Virus record (IMG/VR): IMGVR_UViG_3300009001_000006
Span: 1 to 64,000 of that record
Reading direction: 5' to 3' (one strand)
Length of the DNA stretch: 64,000 bases
Origin: a virus
In this document: in pieces, positions 42,391 through 51,923 of the stretch
Numbering within the stretch: position 1 is the first letter of the stretch
Layout of the letters: each line of letters begins with the position of its first letter
Notes under the pieces: model-generated
Databases searched by the model: none
What the model was told of the DNA's origin: nothing
What the model saw: only the letters and a program-made list of their open reading frames with translations
Translations under genes and position numbers: made by a program

Positions 42391-42781
42391 AGATATTTTA
42401 CAAAATCCTGAGCAGCTAAAAAAATTCATTGCTGCTTTATCCAGCCTATTGCCTCCGGAAGAAAATAATGTACCGGAAAAGCCAAAGGCTAAAAAAACTA
42501 GAACGACCAAAAAAACCACCAGAAAGACCACTAATAAAACTCGTACATCAGAAGAAAGACATAATAAATTTTTAGATATGGCCGAGAATAATATGTTCAA
42601 AGAAGATCCAAAGGTTGCCAAAAAACTATATAATCAACCACCAATGAGGCGAAGAAGTAAAAAAGCTAAATTAAGTGTGACATGTAGAATTTGTGGTAAA
42701 AGAGAAGAAATATCTTCATCATTATTATATGGAGATAAAGATCGTTACAAATGTAATAAGTGTTGTAGCAGCGCGGGTTAA
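42374..42781 (+). CDS. zinc ribbon protein with basic linker
   Basis: 135 residues: helical N-terminus (DILQNPEQLKKFIAALSSLL), a Lys/Thr-rich disordered linker (KKTRTTKKTTRKTTNK), then a zinc ribbon (CRICGKREE and CNKC, residues about 108-131). Likely nucleic-acid-binding. It precedes the helicase gene by 17 bases. Confidence 0.65.
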   Translation: MSNMPEDILQNPEQLKKFIAALSSLLPPEENNVPEKPKAKKTRTTKKTTRKTTNKTRTSEERHNKFLDMAENNMFKEDPKVAKKLYNQPPMRRRSKKAKLSVTCRICGKREEISSSLLYGDKDRYKCNKCCSSAG

Positions 42782-42798
42782 TATCATTTAGAGATCAT

Positions 42799-44262
42799 AT
42801 GAAAAATACTATACTGGCAGACCCTTCTGCCGAAAGAGCAGTTCTAGCTGGTTTGTGTAAATATGGTGAAAATGCCTATTTAGATATAGCAGATATTCTG
42901 TCTAGCTCTGTTTTTACTATAGACAGTAATCAGGTTATATACAACTGTATTAAACATATATATGAGCAAAATAATACCTCAGAAATAGATCTTGCTTCTA
43001 TATATTCTGCGGCACAAGAATTAGGATGCTCTGAGTTAATTTCATCAAAAGAAGAAACTTTACATATTAAAGCTATCCTTATGTTTCCTGTTGAACAAAG
43101 CAACCTAAGGAAATTTGCTACAAAAATTAAAAAGCTAGAAATTGCCAAAACGATCTCGCAGCAATTAAATATTGCCCAGCAAGATATAGAAAATATTACG
43201 GGTACGGAATCTATTAATGATATATTAAATATTGCAGAAAGCAAGGTTTTGGATCTGGGTCAATTGCTTGGTGATGGTAATAATGATCCAGAATCTATTG
43301 GCAAAAATATCGAAGAATATATTAAAAATCTAGAAGAAAACCCGATATCTCAAGTGGGTCTTTCTACGGGCTTCCCCATCTACGATAAAGCTATTGGTGG
43401 TGGGCTCAGAAAAAGTACCGTAAATGTTATCGCAGCTAGACCAAAAACAGGCAAAACCCTACTCGCAGACAATATGGGTTATTTTTTGGCTAGTAACGGC
43501 ATACCGGTTTTAAATATGGACACTGAGATGACTACTGAGGACCATATCAACAGAATCCTGGCGATGATGACAGAGATAGACATGTCAACCATTGAAACTG
43601 GCGGCTTCAAAAATTCTAGTGACCTAAAAGCTAAAATACACGAAGCTACCCAAAAATTACAAAGCACTAAACTGTATTATAAATCTATTGCTGGTAAGCC
43701 ATTTGAAGAACAAATGTCTATTATGAGAAGGTGGCTAATTAAAGAAGTAGGACTCAATGATGATGGCACAGCAAAAGATTGTGTAATATTTTACGACTAT
43801 CTAAAACTCATGGATAGTCAAGGAATCAGCCAAGATATGAAAGAGTATCAGGTCTTGGGTTTTATGATGACGCAATTACATAATTTTGCCACAAAATATA
43901 AATTACCTATAGTCGCATTTGTTCAATTAAATAGAGATGGTATTACTAAAGAAAGCACAGATACCGCTAGCGGATCAGACAGAATCATTTGGCTTTGTAG
44001 TAATTTCTCCATTTTTAAGCGTAAGTCCGATGAAGAAATTGCAGAAGACGGTCCCACTGGAGGTAATAGAAAATTATTGCCGGTAGTAAGTAGACATGGT
44101 GCTGGCTTAGACGATAACGATTATATCAATTGTCATATGCAAGGCTGGTGTGCAAAAATAACAGAAGGTAAAACAAAATTAGAATTAGCTAATAATCCCA
44201 CAAAAGATTTTGAGATAAATAATGATGGAACTAGCGATCAAGAAGAAATACCGTTCATATAA
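42799..44262 (+). CDS. dnaB: replicative DNA helicase DnaB-type
   Basis: 487 residues. The N-terminal helical domain (DPSAERAVLAGLC) is DnaB-like, the linker follows near 150-175, and the RecA-like domain has Walker A AARPKTGKTL, IFYDYLKLM (Walker B region), and ATFVQLNRD-type VAFVQLNR (DnaB motif H3/H4). This is a hexameric 5'-3' helicase and central to the replisome. It overlaps the primase by 41 bases. Confidence 0.9.
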   Translation: MKNTILADPSAERAVLAGLCKYGENAYLDIADILSSSVFTIDSNQVIYNCIKHIYEQNNTSEIDLASIYSAAQELGCSELISSKEETLHIKAILMFPVEQSNLRKFATKIKKLEIAKTISQQLNIAQQDIENITGTESINDILNIAESKVLDLGQLLGDGNNDPESIGKNIEEYIKNLEENPISQVGLSTGFPIYDKAIGGGLRKSTVNVIAARPKTGKTLLADNMGYFLASNGIPVLNMDTEMTTEDHINRILAMMTEIDMSTIETGGFKNSSDLKAKIHEATQKLQSTKLYYKSIAGKPFEEQMSIMRRWLIKEVGLNDDGTAKDCVIFYDYLKLMDSQGISQDMKEYQVLGFMMTQLHNFATKYKLPIVAFVQLNRDGITKESTDTASGSDRIIWLCSNFSIFKRKSDEEIAEDGPTGGNRKLLPVVSRHGAGLDDNDYINCHMQGWCAKITEGKTKLELANNPTKDFEINNDGTSDQEEIPFI

Positions 44263-45388
44263 TCAAACAGAAATCAAGAATATATGCGACGGCTTATGTA
44301 ATAATATAGAAGATTTTTGTAGTGCATTAAATTTAGACTGCGTTCATAATGATAAAATGATCACAATGAGCTGTCCTATTCATGGTGGAGATAATCCATC
44401 AGCACTCAATCTTTATCATGGTGTAGACGGTAGCTATGATTATAGTGTTGGCAATTGGGTTTGTCGCACACATCATTGTGAGAAAATTTTTCAGCCTTCT
44501 ATTATAGGTTTTATGAGAGGGGTTTTGTCAGTTGGCGAAAAACAATGGCAAAAACCAGGGGATGAAATGTATCCTTTCGCCAAAACAATCGAATTAGCTT
44601 TAAAAATTCTTAAGAAAGATGTTAAGGATATTCGCATCCAAAATATCAACAAAGAAAAAAGTAATTTTACTAGACATATACACACAATATCTACTCCAGA
44701 CGTGGTAGTAAACCCAAATATCACCAGAGATGTAGTGCGTAGCACATTAACTATACCATCTGATTATTATGTCGATAGGGGTTTTACCAAAGAAATATTA
44801 GATAAGTATGACGTGGGTTTATGCTCAAATCCAAAGAAAGAAATGTATGACAGGGTGGTTGTACCAATATATGATCAAGATTATAAATATATGGTTGGCT
44901 GCACCGGTAGAAGTATCTATAATAAATGCAACAGTTGCGGCTACTTCCATAATCCACAATCAGAGTGCATAACTGGCAAATGGGCATGGAAGTATTCTAA
45001 ATGGAAACATAATAAAGACTTCAAAGCAAAAGACCATCTTTATAATCTATGGTTCGCCAAAAAACACATAATGCAAAGCGGGGTGGCTATTATAGTTGAA
45101 AGCCCTGGGAATGTCTGGAAATTGGAGCAAGCAGGAATTCATAACTCTATTGCAATTTTTGGCACATCTATGAGCGATAGGCAGAAAATGCTATTAGATT
45201 GTTCTGGAGCCATGTCTGTGATAATAGCATTAGATCCTGATGATGCTGGTGTTGATGGGGCAAAAAAAATACAGGATAAATGCCAAAGAACATATAATAC
45301 AAAAATTATAAGCAATTTGAAAACAGATATAGGCGAAATGACTACCGAAGAAATAGAAACTATTTTAAAGCCACAGATGGAGAATTGA
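44222..45388 (+). CDS. TOPRIM DNA primase
   Basis: 388 residues. CPIHGGDNPSALNLY and CRTHHC form the CHC2-type zinc finger, followed by a second zinc-like CNSCGYFHNPQSEC, then TOPRIM with AIIVESPGNVWKL and ALDPDDAG. A short basic-rich RNA polymerase domain may lie between. It lacks a fused helicase, unlike T7-type, and works beside DnaB. The start overlaps helicase by 41 bases; a second ATG directly follows the first. Confidence 0.85.
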   Translation: MMELAIKKKYRSYNQTEIKNICDGLCNNIEDFCSALNLDCVHNDKMITMSCPIHGGDNPSALNLYHGVDGSYDYSVGNWVCRTHHCEKIFQPSIIGFMRGVLSVGEKQWQKPGDEMYPFAKTIELALKILKKDVKDIRIQNINKEKSNFTRHIHTISTPDVVVNPNITRDVVRSTLTIPSDYYVDRGFTKEILDKYDVGLCSNPKKEMYDRVVVPIYDQDYKYMVGCTGRSIYNKCNSCGYFHNPQSECITGKWAWKYSKWKHNKDFKAKDHLYNLWFAKKHIMQSGVAIIVESPGNVWKLEQAGIHNSIAIFGTSMSDRQKMLLDCSGAMSVIIALDPDDAGVDGAKKIQDKCQRTYNTKIISNLKTDIGEMTTEEIETILKPQMEN

Positions 45389-45389
45389 T

Positions 45390-45983
45390 ATGAGTATAAT
45401 TATAGCTATGGCTGGCAGAAAACAATCTGGAAAGACAAGTGCTTGTGAATATATTGCTAAAATATTTGCTAAAGAAGCACAATTAAATTCTGCTATATAT
45501 AATTTTGCAGATCCATTAAAGCAGATGTGTATTAGTATCTTTGGCTTAACATATGAGCAATGTTATGGTTCAGATGACCAAAAAAATGAATCTGTTAATT
45601 GTAAATGGCCAGATAGTGGTAAGGTTATGTCTGCTAGAGAAGTTATGCAATATGTTGGTACTAACGTTTTTAGAAAAATGCAGCATAATGTTTGGGCAGA
45701 TGCTACCATTAGAAAAATACAAGATGAAAAATTACCATTAGCTTTAATTGCTGATTGTCGCTTTCCTAATGAAGTACACGCCATAAAAAATGCTGGAGGA
45801 TTAGTCATTAAACTCAACAGAAATCTGTATAACTCCTCGCATGAAAGCGAAATAGCATTAGATGAAGATCAATATGACCCATCCAACTTTGATTTGGTTA
45901 TAGACAATAGAAACCTAGAAATTACAGAAACCCACCAATTAATTAAAAACTACCTACAAGTAAAGAGGGTACTACCATTATAA
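45390..45983 (+). CDS. deoxynucleoside monophosphate kinase-like protein
   Basis: 197 residues, with P-loop GRKQSGKTS (about 9-17), NFADPLKQMC, a VMQYVGTNVFRKM segment and CRFPNEVHAIKNAGG. This matches T4 gp1-like dNMP kinases, which make dNDPs from several dNMPs. It starts one base after the primase stop. Works with dCMP deaminase and RTPR to supply dNTPs. Confidence 0.82.
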   Translation: MSIIIAMAGRKQSGKTSACEYIAKIFAKEAQLNSAIYNFADPLKQMCISIFGLTYEQCYGSDDQKNESVNCKWPDSGKVMSAREVMQYVGTNVFRKMQHNVWADATIRKIQDEKLPLALIADCRFPNEVHAIKNAGGLVIKLNRNLYNSSHESEIALDEDQYDPSNFDLVIDNRNLEITETHQLIKNYLQVKRVLPL

Positions 45984-47041
45984 TTACATATTTTAGAAGC
46001 TCCTCTTACGGCACACATAATATGTGCGAACAACAATATTTTATTGAATACGTGTTAGGTAGAAGAGGGCTATCTAATAAAAAAGCAGATAAGGGCACAA
46101 TTGTACATAAGGTTTTAGAAATTTTAGCCCTTATGAAAAAAGGTGTTCAGGATAAAGAAATTATTATAGTGGATGATATTATTGGCGATATTAATTTGGA
46201 AAAATGTGATATGTTTGATAATACATACGTTCTCTATTTGTGTAATGCTGTATACGATTACTATACTTCACAATTTACCCATCATCAATGGTTTGATAAA
46301 GATAGAAAAGATTGTATAGAATGGGTTAGAAAAACCTTAACATCCAATAACCGTCTTTTTGATCCAAGACTAAGAAATATTTTTAGAGCTGAACAGCATT
46401 TTGATATTTCTATAGACAAAGAGTGGGCTAAATATAAATACGACACACCAAATGGCCCGCTAGAAGGTGTTCTGTCTATCAAGGGTACTGTAGACTTGAT
46501 CACACAAGTATCGGACGACACTTTGGAAATTATTGACTGGAAAACAGGTAAAAGATTGAATTGGGCAACTGGTGAAGAAAAAACTCAAGAAAAATTAGAA
46601 CAAGATCCTCAATTAAGAATTTACCATTATGCTATACACAGGCTTTTCCCTCAATTTAAACATATTATTATGACCATTAATTTTATGAATGATGGTGGTC
46701 CGTTTTCCATTTGTTTTGATAATGAAGATAATGCTATAACAGCAGAATATATGATTAGAGAAAAGTTTGAACGCATAAAAAAGAATAAACGGCCCCATCT
46801 AAAGAAAACCTGGAAGTGTACCAAATTATGCCATTTTGGAAAAAACAGCTTCTTGGAGGACGAGCACGTTGCTCCTATGATAGAGTATAGAGATGGTCAC
46901 ACAACACCCAAAGACCAACTTATGACTCAGTGTGAACAAATTAAACACGACAACGACATTAATGGTATGGATTATGTTGTTGACAATTATACATTACCAG
47001 GACATTCAGTAGATAAATATAAAGCTCCAGGAGAAGTTTAA
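45983..47041 (+). CDS. Cas4/RecB-family PD-(D/E)XK exonuclease, probable ATT start
   Basis: The clear family start YFRSSSYGTHNMCEQQYF begins upstream of the first ATG (46022), in an open stretch with ATT as first possible codon at 45983, overlapping the previous stop (TAATT). The protein would be 352 residues. GTVDLITQVSDDTLEIIDWKTGKRL (read in parts) carries the D...E-x-K nuclease core, and QLRIYHYAIHRL follows. Cys residues near CTKLCHFG may bind an iron-sulfur cluster. It likely resects DNA for recombination. Confidence 0.78.
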   Translation: MTYFRSSSYGTHNMCEQQYFIEYVLGRRGLSNKKADKGTIVHKVLEILALMKKGVQDKEIIIVDDIIGDINLEKCDMFDNTYVLYLCNAVYDYYTSQFTHHQWFDKDRKDCIEWVRKTLTSNNRLFDPRLRNIFRAEQHFDISIDKEWAKYKYDTPNGPLEGVLSIKGTVDLITQVSDDTLEIIDWKTGKRLNWATGEEKTQEKLEQDPQLRIYHYAIHRLFPQFKHIIMTINFMNDGGPFSICFDNEDNAITAEYMIREKFERIKKNKRPHLKKTWKCTKLCHFGKNSFLEDEHVAPMIEYRDGHTTPKDQLMTQCEQIKHDNDINGMDYVVDNYTLPGHSVDKYKAPGEV

Positions 47042-47044
47042 TTA

Positions 47045-48919
47045 ATGTACACCCCATTACATGTACACACGCATTATAGCTTATTGGACGGCATCTCAAA
47101 ACCTGATCAGATAGCAAAAAGATGCAAAAAGCTTGGCATTAAATCTTGCGCCATTACCGACCATGGCACAATATCTGGTAATATAGATTTCTATAAAACC
47201 ATGAAGAAAAACGACATTAAACCCATATTGGGTTGTGAGCTATATATCAGTCCAGATGCATCTGTAAAAAACAAAGACAACAGATCTTTGTCACATTTAG
47301 TTGTATTAGCTAAAAATTATGATGGATGGCAAGACTTAATAAAGATAGTTTCACGATGTAATAGCGAGGATTTCTTTTATTATAAACCTAGAATAGATCT
47401 CAAAAATATTAAAGACAATATTGCTACTAAAAATCTTATCTGCATTTCTGGTCATCCTGGCTCAACTTTAGCCAATAGTATTTATAGTTTTACTGATCAG
47501 TCATTAGTTGATAGTTGGGAGAATAAAGCAAAAGAACATATTGATATCTTGCAAGAAACTTTTGGTAAAGATAATGTTTTTATTGAAATCCAATTAATGG
47601 ACACAGAAAACAAAGATCAACAAATTATAGGCAAATCATTAAGATCTTACGCACAAAAAAATGGCATTCAAAGGGTTGCTACTATAGACGCTCATTATTG
47701 CGAATCTATCGATGCTGTTGATCAAAGAGTTTTATTGTGTAGTTCACTAAAAACTACCCTGCCCGATGTATCAAATAAAATAATCAATAATCAAGAAGTG
47801 GCGTTATCAACATTTTTTACTTCTGATAAATATTACATTTTATCACCAGAAGAAATGAATCAACTTCATGATGATGAGGAAATTAGTAATACATTGAAAA
47901 TAGATCAAATGTGTGAAAATTATGATATCTTAAAACCACCACAGCTTCCTTCTTTTGATTGCCCAGACAATCAATCTCCTATAGACTATATTAGAGAATT
48001 ATGTAGAGTAGGTTGGAGAGAGAAAATACACAACAAAATACCTAAAGATAAACAAGAAATATATGTAGAAAGAGTTAAAAAAGAATTGGAAGTTTTGGCT
48101 GGAGCTAATCTATCTAGTTATTTTTTGATAGTAAGGGATATAGTAAATTATGTTAAGTCTATAAATTGCTTACCCGGCCCAGGTAGAGGTAGTGCAGCTG
48201 GATGCTTAGTTTCCTATTTAATAGGTATCACAGCAATAGACCCAATACAGTATGATTTAATCTTTGAAAGATTTTATAACACTGGACGTAATACAGAAAC
48301 TCGCATATCCATGCCAGATATCGACGTTGATGTACCTATCGAACACCGAGAAGATATTATCAATTATATTAAGGAAAAATACGGATATGATAAAGTATCA
48401 CAAATGATCACATTTAACACCCTTAAGGGCAGGGGTGCCCTAAAAGAAGTATTAAGAGTTTATGGGAATATTTCTTTTGAAGAAATGAATAAAATCACCA
48501 AAAACATTCCTGATGAAGCTAAAATTGCTGATGAATTACAGGAAATGAAAGATGAAGATGGTGGAGCTTCTATAATTAGATGGTCTTTAGAAAATAATGG
48601 TGATAAATTAAAAGAATGGTGCTATCTAGATGATGATGGTGAACTACAAGGTCCACTCGCTAAAAGATTTGAACAAGCAATACGTCTTGAGGGATCTAAA
48701 TATAATCAGTCAAAACATGCTGCTGGTATCGCCATTGCTAATAATTCATTAAACACAATATGTCCAATGATTTGGGACACCAAGGCTAATCAAAACATAG
48801 CTGGTTTTGAAATGGGTGATTTAGAATCTATAGGTGTGATTAAATTTGATATTTTAGGTATAGCCCTATTAGATAAAATGATGCTCGCAAAAGAACTATT
48901 AAATGTAAAGGCTTTATAA
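47045..48919 (+). CDS. dnaE: DNA polymerase III alpha subunit, N-terminal half (PHP and palm)
   Basis: 624 residues. The PHP domain starts with PLHVHTHYSLLDG (H-x-H), then ITDHG, GCELY, SLSHLVVLAK and IDAHYC. Its palm has GRGSAAGCLVSYLIG and PDIDVDVP (catalytic Asp pair) and ends with the third Asp in IKFDILG near residue 604. The gene stops just after the palm. Fingers and the rest are encoded at 49782, with a 58-codon gene and an exonuclease gene between. No intein splicing motifs are seen, so two chains must assemble. Most PHP metal ligands look intact. Confidence 0.88.
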   Translation: MYTPLHVHTHYSLLDGISKPDQIAKRCKKLGIKSCAITDHGTISGNIDFYKTMKKNDIKPILGCELYISPDASVKNKDNRSLSHLVVLAKNYDGWQDLIKIVSRCNSEDFFYYKPRIDLKNIKDNIATKNLICISGHPGSTLANSIYSFTDQSLVDSWENKAKEHIDILQETFGKDNVFIEIQLMDTENKDQQIIGKSLRSYAQKNGIQRVATIDAHYCESIDAVDQRVLLCSSLKTTLPDVSNKIINNQEVALSTFFTSDKYYILSPEEMNQLHDDEEISNTLKIDQMCENYDILKPPQLPSFDCPDNQSPIDYIRELCRVGWREKIHNKIPKDKQEIYVERVKKELEVLAGANLSSYFLIVRDIVNYVKSINCLPGPGRGSAAGCLVSYLIGITAIDPIQYDLIFERFYNTGRNTETRISMPDIDVDVPIEHREDIINYIKEKYGYDKVSQMITFNTLKGRGALKEVLRVYGNISFEEMNKITKNIPDEAKIADELQEMKDEDGGASIIRWSLENNGDKLKEWCYLDDDGELQGPLAKRFEQAIRLEGSKYNQSKHAAGIAIANNSLNTICPMIWDTKANQNIAGFEMGDLESIGVIKFDILGIALLDKMMLAKELLNVKAL

Positions 48920-49096
48920 TATGAAATTTAAAGACGTTCAGGTTGGTCAGAGATTTATCTATAAGCAATTAGAATATCTAAAAGTAACAGAAATGAAAAA
49001 AAGTTGCTGTAAGATAGAATATAATGCAGTAAAATTACAAGACAATTCTAACATATTATTTGAATATAAAGCAGAAGTGGAGTTAGTTAATGATTA
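48920..49096 (+). CDS. small protein between polymerase halves
   Basis: 58 residues in one tight frame: ATG overlaps the upstream stop (TAATATG spacing of none) and the stop overlaps the exonuclease ATG. It reads as small beta-strand domain: FKDVQVGQRFIYKQLEYLKV, MKKSCCKIEYNAVKL and FEYKAEVEL. It resembles small phage proteins with a barrel-like fold. A structural bridge in the split polymerase is possible but unproven. Confidence 0.55.
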
Positions 49097-49785
49097 GAAA
49101 TAAAATTTGTGTATTTGATTTTGAAACAGACGGTAAGGACCCGAGTGTGTGTAGTCCTGTTCAATTATCTGCTGTTATAGTAGATCCTATCAAATTAGAG
49201 ATCGTGAAAGACTCTCAATTTAATACCTTATTAAAGCCAGAAAAATTGGATGATGATGTAGACAATCCTTATACAGACTCTGACATATTAGAATGGCATG
49301 GTAAAGTTAGGTCTATTTCTGCAGAACAGGTTTTGTCTGAATGGAAAGAATATCCCAACCAGAAACAATCATGGTCACAATTTGTATCTTATTTAGATAA
49401 ATATCATTCTAAAGCCAATGGTGGTAAAAAATCACAGTTTACAGCGCCTATAGCTTGTGGATATAATATCCTCAGATTTGATATGGCTATTGTGGATAGG
49501 CTTAGCGTCAAGTATAATAACGTAAACAAAGAAAAGAGCACATGTTTGTTTCATCCTAGAGATAAAATCGATTTGATGCATGTAATGTTTTTATGGATGA
49601 GTTACGTTTCCGAAGTAAGATCACTATCTTTAGATAATATGCGTGATTATTTAGGATTAAGTAAAGACAATGCGCATGATGCAGTTAAAGATGTTGAGGA
49701 TTGTGCTAAAATATTAATAAGATTTCTTAGGCTACATAAAAATTTAAGCAGTAAAATACAATTTAAGGGTGCTTTTAGCTCATGA
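49090..49785 (+). CDS. DnaQ-like DEDDh 3'-5' exonuclease
   Basis: 231 residues. FDFETDG (Asp, Glu), GYNILRFDM (Asp) and HDAVKDVEDCA (His, Asp) form the four-residue DEDDh set. This is the fold of the bacterial epsilon proofreading subunit. It sits precisely between the two halves of the polymerase gene, with overlaps of 7 and 4 bases, so proofreading for the split polymerase is inferred. Confidence 0.85.
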   Translation: MIRNKICVFDFETDGKDPSVCSPVQLSAVIVDPIKLEIVKDSQFNTLLKPEKLDDDVDNPYTDSDILEWHGKVRSISAEQVLSEWKEYPNQKQSWSQFVSYLDKYHSKANGGKKSQFTAPIACGYNILRFDMAIVDRLSVKYNNVNKEKSTCLFHPRDKIDLMHVMFLWMSYVSEVRSLSLDNMRDYLGLSKDNAHDAVKDVEDCAKILIRFLRLHKNLSSKIQFKGAFSS

Positions 49786-51392
49786 AGACTATTACTTTTG
49801 CAGACTGTGCTTGTGAGTTTCCTGTCGATGAAAACGGAAAAATTGATTTAGATATTAGTTTAGAAAATATCTGTCTAAGTTGTAATAAAACTTGGAATTT
49901 GATTTCTGAGGGTAATACAAAGGGTTGCTTTCAGCTGGAATCTAGGCTCGGTCAAATGATGTCCAAAAAATTAAAACCTAATAATATTGAGCAACTTTCT
50001 GCCCTAATTAGTATTATGAGGCCGGGATGTCTAGAGGCTTATCGTGATGGAAAATCGGTTAGCAATCATTATATAGACAAAAAGAATCAAGAAGAAGAAG
50101 TAGATTTCTTTCACGAGTCTTTAGAGCCGATATTAAAAACCACTTATGGAGAAATGGTTTATCAAGAACAGGCTATGCAGATATGTCAGAAAGTAGCTAA
50201 TTTTGACCTTACTGAAGCTGATAGACTCAGAAAAGCAATTGGTAAGAAAAAGCCAGAAGAAATGAAGAAAATCAAAAAACTTTTCATTAAAAAAACAGCC
50301 GAAACCAAAATATTATCAAAAGAAGAAGCTGATCAGGTATTCGGATGGATCGAAAAAAGTCAGAGATATAGTTTTAATAAAAGTCATGCTGTTAGTTATG
50401 CATATAACGCTTATCTATCGGCCTATATTAAAGCTCATTTTCCTAAACATTTTTTTGCATCTTATCTTAAATTTGCTAAAGATAAAATAGACCCGCTCAA
50501 AGAAATACAAGAATTAATTAATAACGCCAACCAAATGGGAATTGATGTGTATAAACCAAGCATATCAAAGCCAAGAGAAGAGTTTTTTATAGACGAAAAT
50601 GATCACCAGATATATTTTGGTCTTACTGATATTAAGGGCGTTGGGGGATCTGTATATCAAAAAATTATAGAGATATTAAATAATATTAATCTTAAAGATA
50701 TTAGTTTTGGAGAATTATATTGTAAATTTTTTCAACATATTAATTCTACAGCCGTTAAAGCCCTGATTTCTGTTGGCGCTATAGACTGTTTGTCTATCTC
50801 AAGAAATAGAATGCTATTCTACTATGATTGTTTAAATAATTTAACAAGTAGAGAGTCGGGTGTTATTGAAAATATTTTTCAAAAAGAAAAAGAGATTGAT
50901 AAAGCTTTAGGTTTATTGGTTGATAATACAGAAAAGAAATTGACTGCGAAAAGAAAGGATGTTATCCTATCAATTATCAACAGTATACATAAGCCACCCT
51001 ACAGTCTACAGGATAGTCCAGAATGGATAGCAAGTAATGAGAGATTTTATTTGGGTATATCTTTGACTTGTCACAAAATAGATGGTTGTGATATTTATTC
51101 TGCTAATGTAGAATGTAAAGATTTACTCAAAAGTGGCTGTCCAAAACAGCCGGTTTTAGGTGCTGAAATTGTAGATATCAATGTTATAAAAACTAAAAGA
51201 GGGCTTAATCCAGGTCAAGAGATGGCTTTTGTTAAAGCAGAGGATTCTACTGGTGCTTGCGATCTGGTTATTTTCCCCGAAGAATTTAATAAATACAAGG
51301 ATTTACTAATGGAAGGAAATACCCTATTATTAAAATTAGATAGATCCAAGAATAAGGATTCTTTTATAGTAAAGAAATGCTGGCAAGTGTAG
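49782..51392 (+). CDS. dnaE: DNA polymerase III alpha subunit, C-terminal half
   Basis: 536 residues. It begins at the linker before the fingers: the TKGCFQLESRLGQ segment (about 47-59) matches the classic FQLES motif, then RPGCLEAYRDGKS, ADRLRKAIGKKKPEEM and FNKSHAVSYAYNAY. An HhH-like region (YFGLTDIKGVGG) and a C-terminal OB fold (VLGAEIVDINVIKTKRG) follow. This half has no catalytic Asp triad, which is in the first half. An OB-ended second half suggests it handles DNA binding and contacts. Confidence 0.88.
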   Translation: MKTITFADCACEFPVDENGKIDLDISLENICLSCNKTWNLISEGNTKGCFQLESRLGQMMSKKLKPNNIEQLSALISIMRPGCLEAYRDGKSVSNHYIDKKNQEEEVDFFHESLEPILKTTYGEMVYQEQAMQICQKVANFDLTEADRLRKAIGKKKPEEMKKIKKLFIKKTAETKILSKEEADQVFGWIEKSQRYSFNKSHAVSYAYNAYLSAYIKAHFPKHFFASYLKFAKDKIDPLKEIQELINNANQMGIDVYKPSISKPREEFFIDENDHQIYFGLTDIKGVGGSVYQKIIEILNNINLKDISFGELYCKFFQHINSTAVKALISVGAIDCLSISRNRMLFYYDCLNNLTSRESGVIENIFQKEKEIDKALGLLVDNTEKKLTAKRKDVILSIINSIHKPPYSLQDSPEWIASNERFYLGISLTCHKIDGCDIYSANVECKDLLKSGCPKQPVLGAEIVDINVIKTKRGLNPGQEMAFVKAEDSTGACDLVIFPEEFNKYKDLLMEGNTLLLKLDRSKNKDSFIVKKCWQV

Positions 51393-51394
51393 AC

Positions 51395-51422
51395 TTGACT
51401 GCATCAGACAGAGTGCTATAAT
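51395..51422 (+). promoter_or_regulatory. sigma70 promoter of ssb
   Basis: TTGACT at 51395-51400, 16-base spacer, TGC-TATAAT with the -10 at 51417-51422 (extended -10). The leader is about 40 bases and has AGGAG before the ATG. Confidence 0.78.
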
Positions 51423-51468
51423 AGGTTAGATTGTTACTTAACTTTTTTGAAATGAAATAGGAGCTATT

Positions 51469-51864
51469 ATGAATTTAGTAATTTTGAGAGGCAACCTTGC
51501 TAGAGACCCAGAACTTCGTTATGTTAATCCTTCTGGGAGAGAAACAGCTGTAATTAATTTTACTGTTGCTGTATCTAGAGAATTCACCAAGAATAATGGT
51601 GAACAAGATAAGGTTACCACATTTGTTAATTGTGAAGCCTGGGATACTGGAGCAGAAGCTATCGGAAATTCCTTCAGGAAGGGAGATCTCGTTATGATCG
51701 AGGGATCATTAAGAAATGACACCTGGGAAAAAGATGGTGTTAAAAGATCCACAATGAAGGTTAGAGTTAATAATTTTGCTCGTATACAGAAGGTGTCGAA
51801 ATCTTCTGGAAAGACGGCAGAGGAAAGTAAGGATAGTAGTGAGGAACCCGCTGTAGCCTTCTAG
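51469..51864 (+). CDS. ssb: single-stranded DNA-binding protein
   Basis: 131 residues. MNLVILRGNLARDPELRYV is the bacterial SSB start, WDTGAEAIGNSFRKGDLVMIEG covers the OB fold and the acidic tail ends EEPAVAF. The classical C-terminal DDDIPF-type tip is only acidic-hydrophobic here. It has its own strong promoter and a terminator, so it is the only monocistronic, presumably abundant, gene in this block. AGGAG ribosome site. Confidence 0.93.
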   Translation: MNLVILRGNLARDPELRYVNPSGRETAVINFTVAVSREFTKNNGEQDKVTTFVNCEAWDTGAEAIGNSFRKGDLVMIEGSLRNDTWEKDGVKRSTMKVRVNNFARIQKVSKSSGKTAEESKDSSEEPAVAF

Positions 51865-51884
51865 TTTTTTGGTTGCTGTGGTGA

Positions 51885-51923
51885 GTGCGGGAGTCTTGTT
51901 GTGGGGGCTCCCGCACATTTTTT
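51885..51923 (+). terminator. intrinsic terminator after ssb
   Basis: Perfect 9-bp stem GTGCGGGAG / CTCCCGCAC (51885-51893 with 51908-51916) with a 14-base loop and a TTTTTT run. It separates the replication block from the glycosyltransferases at 51943. The GC-rich stem contrasts with the AT-rich surroundings. Confidence 0.9.

Noticed and set aside
48900-49800. Intein or intron explaining the polymerase break
   Set aside because: No Cys/Ser-start or His-Asn end splicing signature at the junctions, and the intervening genes are complete and in separate frames with own starts.
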